Assembly: GCA_026225295.1 (NCBI GenBank)
Contig: JAMFSN010000017.1
Coordinates: 1-45,842, forward strand
From: Frankia alni
GTDB lineage: Bacteria > Actinomycetota > Actinomycetes > Frankiales > Frankiaceae
Direction of reading: 5' to 3'
Length of the DNA stretch: 45,842 nucleotides
A model generated the notes under the pieces. That model was not told where the DNA came from. It worked only from the letters and a program-made list of their open reading frames with translations, and ran no database searches. Below are positions 42,034-45,842 of the stretch, in pieces. Every line of letters starts with the position of its first letter. Positions within the stretch are counted from its first letter, which is position 1. The position numbers and the translations under genes were made by a program.

Positions 42034-43254
42034 TCAGCGGACGTGGTCGAGGGCCCCGCGCAGGTCGGCGACCAGGTCGTCAGCCGATTCGATGCCGACC
42101 GACAGCCGGACCAGGTTGGCCGGTACCTCCAGCGGTGACCCGGCCACCGAGGCGTGGGTCATCCGGCCCGGGTGCTCGATCAGGGACTCGACGCCCCCCA
42201 GGGACTCGGCCAGCGTGAAGATGCGGGTCCGGGCGCAGACCTCGAGGGCGGCCGCCTCCCCGCCGGCCACGGTGAACGACACCATCCCGCCGAAGTCGCG
42301 CATCTGCTTGGCCGCGACCTCGTGGCCCGGGTGGGACGGCCGGCCCGGCCAGTAGACCTGCTCGACGGCCGGATGATTGCCGAGCAGGCGGACGATGCGC
42401 CGCGCGTTGGCGCAGTGCCGGTCGACCCGGACGGCCAACGTCTTGCAGCCCCGCAGGACCAGCCAGGCGTCGAACGGCCCGGCCACCGACCCCATCGCGT
42501 TCTGGTGGAACGCCAACCGGTCGCCGAGCCCGGTGTCGGACACGACGAGCGCGCCCCCGACGACGTCGCTGTGGCCGCCCAGGTACTTCGTCGTGGAGTG
42601 CACGACGACATCGGCCCCGAGCGCCAGGGGCTGCTGCAGGTAGGGCGACGCAAACGTGTTGTCGACGGCCAGCAGCGCGCCGGCGTCCCGGGCGATGGCG
42701 GCCAGCCCACCGATGTCGGCCACGCTGAGCAGCGGGTTGGTCGGCGTCTCGCACCACACGAGCCGGGTCGAGCCGGGGCGGACGGCGGCCCGGACCGCGG
42801 CCAGGTCGGACAGCGGCACCGAGGTGTGCTCGACCCCCCAGTCACCGAGCACCCGCGCGATCAGCCGGAAGGTGCCGCCGTAGGCATCGGCCGGGATGAT
42901 CACGTGCGCGCCGGGCCGGCACACGGCTCGCAACAGCGTGTCGCTGGCGGCCAGCCCGGAGGCGAACGCCAGCCCGCGGCGGCCGCCTTCCAACGCCGCC
43001 AGGCACTCCTCGAGCGCGGTGCGGGTCGGATTGGCCGATCGGCTGTACTCGTAGCCGCGCCGCAGCCCGCCGACCCCGTCCTGCGCGAAGGTCGAGGTCT
43101 GGAAGATCGGGACCGCCACCGCGCCGGTCGACGGGTCCGGATCCTGGCCGGCGTGGATCGCGAGGGTGTCGAAGCCGTGGCGGGCCGGATCCCAGAACGG
43201 GACCTCCGAGCCCGGGCCCTCGGCCGGCTGTGTGGGGTCAGCTCCAGCGCTCAT
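42034..43254 (-). CDS. metB: Cystathionine gamma-synthase/lyase (PLP-dependent)
   Basis: The 406-residue enzyme belongs to the Cys/Met metabolism PLP family. The PLP-binding Lys is in VVHSTTKYLGGHSDVVGG; other conserved parts are TSTFAQDGVGGLRRGYEYSRSANPT, FASGLAASDTLLRA, VWCETPTNPLLSVADI and the C-terminal LAESLGGVESLIEHPGRMTH. It makes or breaks cystathionine in transsulfuration; sequence alone cannot say which direction dominates. In M. tuberculosis the orthologue (Rv1079) lies next to greA. ATG 43254 is fixed by TACCGT 6 nt upstream; the frame extends further but without family similarity. A palindrome overlaps the promoter. Confidence 0.94.
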   Translation of the reverse strand: MSAGADPTQPAEGPGSEVPFWDPARHGFDTLAIHAGQDPDPSTGAVAVPIFQTSTFAQDGVGGLRRGYEYSRSANPTRTALEECLAALEGGRRGLAFASGLAASDTLLRAVCRPGAHVIIPADAYGGTFRLIARVLGDWGVEHTSVPLSDLAAVRAAVRPGSTRLVWCETPTNPLLSVADIGGLAAIARDAGALLAVDNTFASPYLQQPLALGADVVVHSTTKYLGGHSDVVGGALVVSDTGLGDRLAFHQNAMGSVAGPFDAWLVLRGCKTLAVRVDRHCANARRIVRLLGNHPAVEQVYWPGRPSHPGHEVAAKQMRDFGGMVSFTVAGGEAAALEVCARTRIFTLAESLGGVESLIEHPGRMTHASVAGSPLEVPANLVRLSVGIESADDLVADLRGALDHVR

Positions 43255-43260
43255 GCGGTC

Positions 43261-43284
43261 ACGGTAACCCGGCCCGGGGTTACC
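43261..43284 (-). promoter_or_regulatory. metB promoter with overlapping palindromic operator
   Basis: The -10 hexamer TACCGT (plus-strand 43261-43266) is 6 nt before ATG 43254. GGTAACCC (43263-43270) and GGGTTACC (43277-43284) form a perfect 8-bp inverted repeat with a 6-bp spacer that covers the -10 and the spacer upstream. A dimeric regulator bound here would block RNA polymerase. Confidence 0.65.
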
Positions 43285-43389
43285 GGGCCGGGTGGCCGGC
43301 CGGACGCGGGCCGGCGCCACGTAGCCCGGGCGGTGACCCACCGCTAGTCTTCGACTTCAATAGGTGACTACTTGGCTACGGAGCGCCTC

Positions 43390-45186
43390 ATGATCTTCCC
43401 GACGGTCGAGTTCGCGGTCTTCTTCGCCGTCGTGCTGCCGCTGTCGTGGCTGCTGATGCCGCACGCGACCGCCTGGAAGCTGTTCATCCTGGCCGCGTCC
43501 TATTTCTTCTACGCGTACGCGGACGTCCGCTTCGTCCTGCTCCTGCTCCTGTCGACCGCCGTGAACCAGACGGCCGCGAAGCTGCTGGCCCGGTGGCGCG
43601 ACGGGCGGATCCTGGGCGTCGCGCTGGTCATCGACCTCGGGCTGCTCGGCTGGTTCAAGTACTACGGCTTCTTCGCGCTCCAGCTCGACCACACGCTGGC
43701 CGACGTGGGGCTGAAAACTCCGCTGCCGCTGCTGCAGATCACCCTGCCGGTCGGCATCTCGTTCTTCACCTTTCAGGCGATGTCCTACGTCATCGACGTC
43801 TACCGCGGACGGATCGAGCCGACCAGCACCATTGATTTCGCGGTGTACGAATCGTTTTTCCCGCACCTGGTGGCCGGCCCGATCGTGCGGGCCAGCGAGT
43901 TCCTGCCGCAGCTGTCGAGCCCCCGCGACCCGCGCAAGGTCCCCGTGACGGCGGCGGTCTTCCTGATCGTCGGCGGCCTGGTCAAGAAGGTGGTCATCGC
44001 CGACCTGCTGGCCACCCGGCTGGTCGATCCGGTGTGGGCGACGCCCGGCCAGCACTCCTCCGCCGAGGTGCTGGCCGCGGTGTACGGCTACGCCGTACAG
44101 ATCTACTGCGACTTCTCGGCCTATTCGGAAATGGCCATCGGCCTGGCCCTGCTGCTCGGCTTCCGGTTCCCGGACAACTTCGACCGGCCCTACTCGGCGG
44201 TCAGCCTGCAGGACTTCTGGCGCCGCTGGCACATGACCCTCTCGCGGTGGCTGCGCGACTACCTCTATGTGCCGCTGGGCGGCAGCCGGCGGGGGCGCCG
44301 ACGCACGTACCTCAATCTGATGATCACCATGGTGCTCGGCGGCCTGTGGCACGGCGCGGCGTGGACGTTCGTGCTGTGGGGATCCATGCACGGAGCGGGG
44401 CTGGCCGCGGAGCGACGCTGGGAGGAGCGGCGCGGTTCCGGCCCGATCCGTACGAACACCGCACCCGGACCGGCGGCCGTGGGGCGGATGCCGTCACCGC
44501 GGGTCGTCGATGATTCCGCCGGTTCCCCGCCCGCCGAGTTTCCGCCCGCCGAGTTTCCGTCCGCGCCGGACCCGCCGCACGCCCCGTGGCGAAAGGTGGT
44601 GCCGGCCACCGCGCTGGGCACCAGCCGGCCCGGCGACGACGTGTCGATCCACGGTGCGGTCACCGAGCCCGCGGCGATCCAACGCGCGGACCTGGACGGC
44701 GGGCCCCCGGGGGCCGGTCATTGCGATGCGAACGGACCCGCGGTGGCTCAGCGCCGGGTGGACGGCGGGCTCGCCACGGCGACCACCCCGGCCGGCGCGC
44801 CGGCGCAACGCGGGAGCACGCCCGAACCCGGTACCGCGGAGCGGGTCACCGGCGGGGTCTGGCTGCGCCGGATCCTGGTCTTCCATTTCGTCTGCGCGGC
44901 GTGGGTTCTGTTCCGCTCCCCCGACCTCGGCACGGCGGGCGAGATCTTCAAGCGGCTCATCCACGGCCCCGGCCCCTCGCCCCTGGTGACCCCGACCGTG
45001 CTGGCCGCCATTGCCGCCGGTCTGCTGACCCAGGCGGTGCCGCGTGGGTGGTGGACCCGGGCCCGGGAAGGCTTCGCCAGACTCCCGGTCGGGGCGCAGG
45101 TCATCGGGCTGATCGGGGCCGTCCTGCTCACCCACGCCCTGGTGAGCAACGCGGGCGCGGCGCCGTTCATCTACTTCCGCTTCTGA
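43390..45186 (+). CDS. MBOAT family membrane O-acyltransferase (AlgI-like)
   Basis: The 598-residue protein is a polytopic MBOAT O-acyltransferase of the AlgI/PatA type, which moves acetyl or other acyl groups to extracellular polymers. Family motifs include FPHLVAGPIVRASEFLPQL, YCDFSAYSEMAIGLALLLGF, FWRRWHMTLSRWLRDYLYVPLGG and GGLWHGAAWTFVLWG with the catalytic His. Between the core and the last helices (residues about 345-490) sits a disordered Pro/Ala-rich insertion with an in-frame 15-bp repeat (44528-44557, PPAEF). ATG 43390 has GGAG 7 nt upstream. No AlgJ/AlgX-like partner is next to it. Confidence 0.9.
   Translation: MIFPTVEFAVFFAVVLPLSWLLMPHATAWKLFILAASYFFYAYADVRFVLLLLLSTAVNQTAAKLLARWRDGRILGVALVIDLGLLGWFKYYGFFALQLDHTLADVGLKTPLPLLQITLPVGISFFTFQAMSYVIDVYRGRIEPTSTIDFAVYESFFPHLVAGPIVRASEFLPQLSSPRDPRKVPVTAAVFLIVGGLVKKVVIADLLATRLVDPVWATPGQHSSAEVLAAVYGYAVQIYCDFSAYSEMAIGLALLLGFRFPDNFDRPYSAVSLQDFWRRWHMTLSRWLRDYLYVPLGGSRRGRRRTYLNLMITMVLGGLWHGAAWTFVLWGSMHGAGLAAERRWEERRGSGPIRTNTAPGPAAVGRMPSPRVVDDSAGSPPAEFPPAEFPSAPDPPHAPWRKVVPATALGTSRPGDDVSIHGAVTEPAAIQRADLDGGPPGAGHCDANGPAVAQRRVDGGLATATTPAGAPAQRGSTPEPGTAERVTGGVWLRRILVFHFVCAAWVLFRSPDLGTAGEIFKRLIHGPGPSPLVTPTVLAAIAAGLLTQAVPRGWWTRAREGFARLPVGAQVIGLIGAVLLTHALVSNAGAAPFIYFRF
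44528..44557 (+). repeat. 15-bp tandem repeat in the MBOAT insertion
   Basis: CCCGCCGAGTTTCCG is repeated twice and encodes PAEFPPAEFP in the low-complexity linker; the unit keeps the frame. Confidence 0.8.
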
Positions 45187-45736
45187 CTCCCGGTCCCGTC
45201 TGCCACTGGGCCCGGGCGATCCCGTAGACGGCGCTGTCCTGCCACGGTCCGACGGTGGCGATTTCCTCGAACGTCAATCCGAGCTTCTCCGCGACCCGGA
45301 CGGAGGGGGCGTTCGCCGGGGCCGGCAGGGAGATGATCCGGTCAAAGCCGATCGTGGTGAAGCCGTACTCGAGGGCGGCCGTCGCGGCCTCGGTCGCCAG
45401 GCCCTGGTTCCACAGGTCCCGGCGGATCGACCATGCGACCTCCGGGTCTGGCCACTCGGTCGTTTGGTACAGCCCGGCCCGGCCGGCGAATGATCCGTCT
45501 GCGCGCAGCTCCACCGCCCACATGCCGAACCCGCGCAACGCCCACATCCCGATCAGGTTCGACACCAGCCGTTCGGTCGAGGCGAAACCGAACGTACCGT
45601 GCAGATGGACCATCGTCTCCGGGTCGGCGTTCATCGCCGCGTACGGCACGAGGTCCGCCTCACGCCAGCCGCGCAGGATCAACCGGTCGGTGATAAAAGT
45701 CGGAACCGTGATCGTCGTCGGCTCGCCGAGGTTCAC
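45167..45736 (-). CDS. RimJ/RimL-type GNAT N-acetyltransferase
   Basis: The 189-residue protein follows the RimJ/RimL subfamily: FITDRLILRGWREADLVPYAAMNAD at the N-terminus, the central WAVELRADGSFAGRAGLYQ, EVAWSIRRDLWNQGLATEAATAALEYGF with an acetyl-CoA loop, and NAPSVRVAEKLGLTFEE. It should acetylate the N-terminus of a protein or a small amine. GTG 45736 overlaps the stop of an upstream gene by 4 nt (GTGA), indicating coupling. Its last 20 bases overlap the convergent MBOAT gene. Confidence 0.9.
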   Translation of the reverse strand: MNLGEPTTITVPTFITDRLILRGWREADLVPYAAMNADPETMVHLHGTFGFASTERLVSNLIGMWALRGFGMWAVELRADGSFAGRAGLYQTTEWPDPEVAWSIRRDLWNQGLATEAATAALEYGFTTIGFDRIISLPAPANAPSVRVAEKLGLTFEEIATVGPWQDSAVYGIARAQWQTGPGVRSGSR

Positions 45737-45842
45737 GCCGGTAGCGCTCGACGTCGGGTGGCGGCGAGCTGCGCCCGCAGAGCCGCCACCTCGGGCACCC
45801 GCCGGTGCGGCTCCATCGAGCCGGCGATCTGCGACGTACGCT
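45733..45842 (-). CDS. 3' end of an unidentified gene at the right edge
   Basis: Only the last 36 codons are in the window, reading RTSQIAGSMEPHRRVPEVAA through ALPA before TGA. G or C occupies almost every third position and the stop overlaps the next GTG by 4 nt, so the frame is convincing. The C-terminus looks helical and basic. The family cannot be named from this fragment. Confidence 0.6.
   Translation of the reverse strand, partial: RTSQIAGSMEPHRRVPEVAALRAQLAATRRRALPA

Noticed and set aside
1-45842. tRNA, rRNA, CRISPR array, insertion sequence or origin of replication
   Set aside because: I looked for cloverleaf sequences, regular spaced repeats, transposase or integrase motifs and DnaA-box clusters with dnaA/dnaN, and found none. 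Only two DnaA-box-like sites occur near leuS.

Overview
The window is a high-GC chromosomal segment from an actinomycete. The evidence is strong G/C preference at third codon positions, a mycothiol gene (mca), a GTP-dependent PEP carboxykinase, and gene neighbourhoods typical of Actinomycetota. From memory of the Mycobacterium tuberculosis H37Rv gene order, much of the window matches Rv1079 to Rv1112 in broken-up form: metB, greA, DUF4307, mca, a small membrane protein, a YyaL-type protein, a haemolysin III protein, phoH2, a NodB-like protein, fumC, glpX, DUF4245, xseB, xseA, ispH, DUF6542 and ychF. I cannot fix the genus. No rRNA, tRNA, CRISPR, transposase or integrase was recognised.

Positions 1-2140 look like the edge of an accessory or integrative element. 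They hold very short genes overlapping by 4 nt, a 50-90 residue plus-strand operon, a two-gene minus-strand operon, an AlpA/MerR-like HTH gene, and a partial DUF4258-like gene leaving the left edge. This part also has an 8-bp repeat tract that separates reading frames and a perfect 26-bp palindrome. Positions 2440-16866 are core metabolism and genome maintenance: ychF, rmuC, DUF6542, a degenerate NodB protein behind a folded leader RNA, ispH, xseA, an antisense GNAT gene, xseB, DUF4245, glpX, a fatty-acid-hydroxylase-like gene, fumC, sthA and a TetR regulator. Fructose-1,6-bisphosphatase (glpX), fumarase and transhydrogenase here, with pckG at 21.7-23.6 kb, form a gluconeogenic and redox group.

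Positions 16893-24647 hold a HipA-like kinase/DUF3037 pair, a sulfotransferase, msrA, phoH2, pckG and a haemolysin III protein. Positions 24648-25242 are a repeat-rich spacer, followed by a conserved hypothetical gene, a YyaL-type protein, leuS and arfB. Positions 32005-37058 hold a VOC protein, a small membrane protein, a TerB-like protein, mca, DUF4307, greA and a MoxR/BchI-type AAA+ ATPase, with its VWA partner at 37207-39204. After a second repeat-rich spacer (39205-39938) come a membrane protein, an alpha/beta hydrolase, a GNAT gene, metB behind a palindromic operator, an MBOAT O-acyltransferase, another GNAT gene, and the 3' end of an unidentified gene at the right edge.

Two themes recur. 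First, many genes have a TANNNT -10 element exactly 6 or 7 nt before the start codon and no Shine-Dalgarno sequence, which implies leaderless mRNAs and fixes several GTG starts. Second, intergenic regions near 19.2, 24.7-25.2 and 39.3-39.9 kb share a dispersed repeat with a GACCGTCAGCA core. The best candidates for something new are the folded leader RNA with its catalytically degenerate NodB product, the 26-bp palindrome and slippable repeat in the small-gene operon, and the HipA-like/DUF3037 module.
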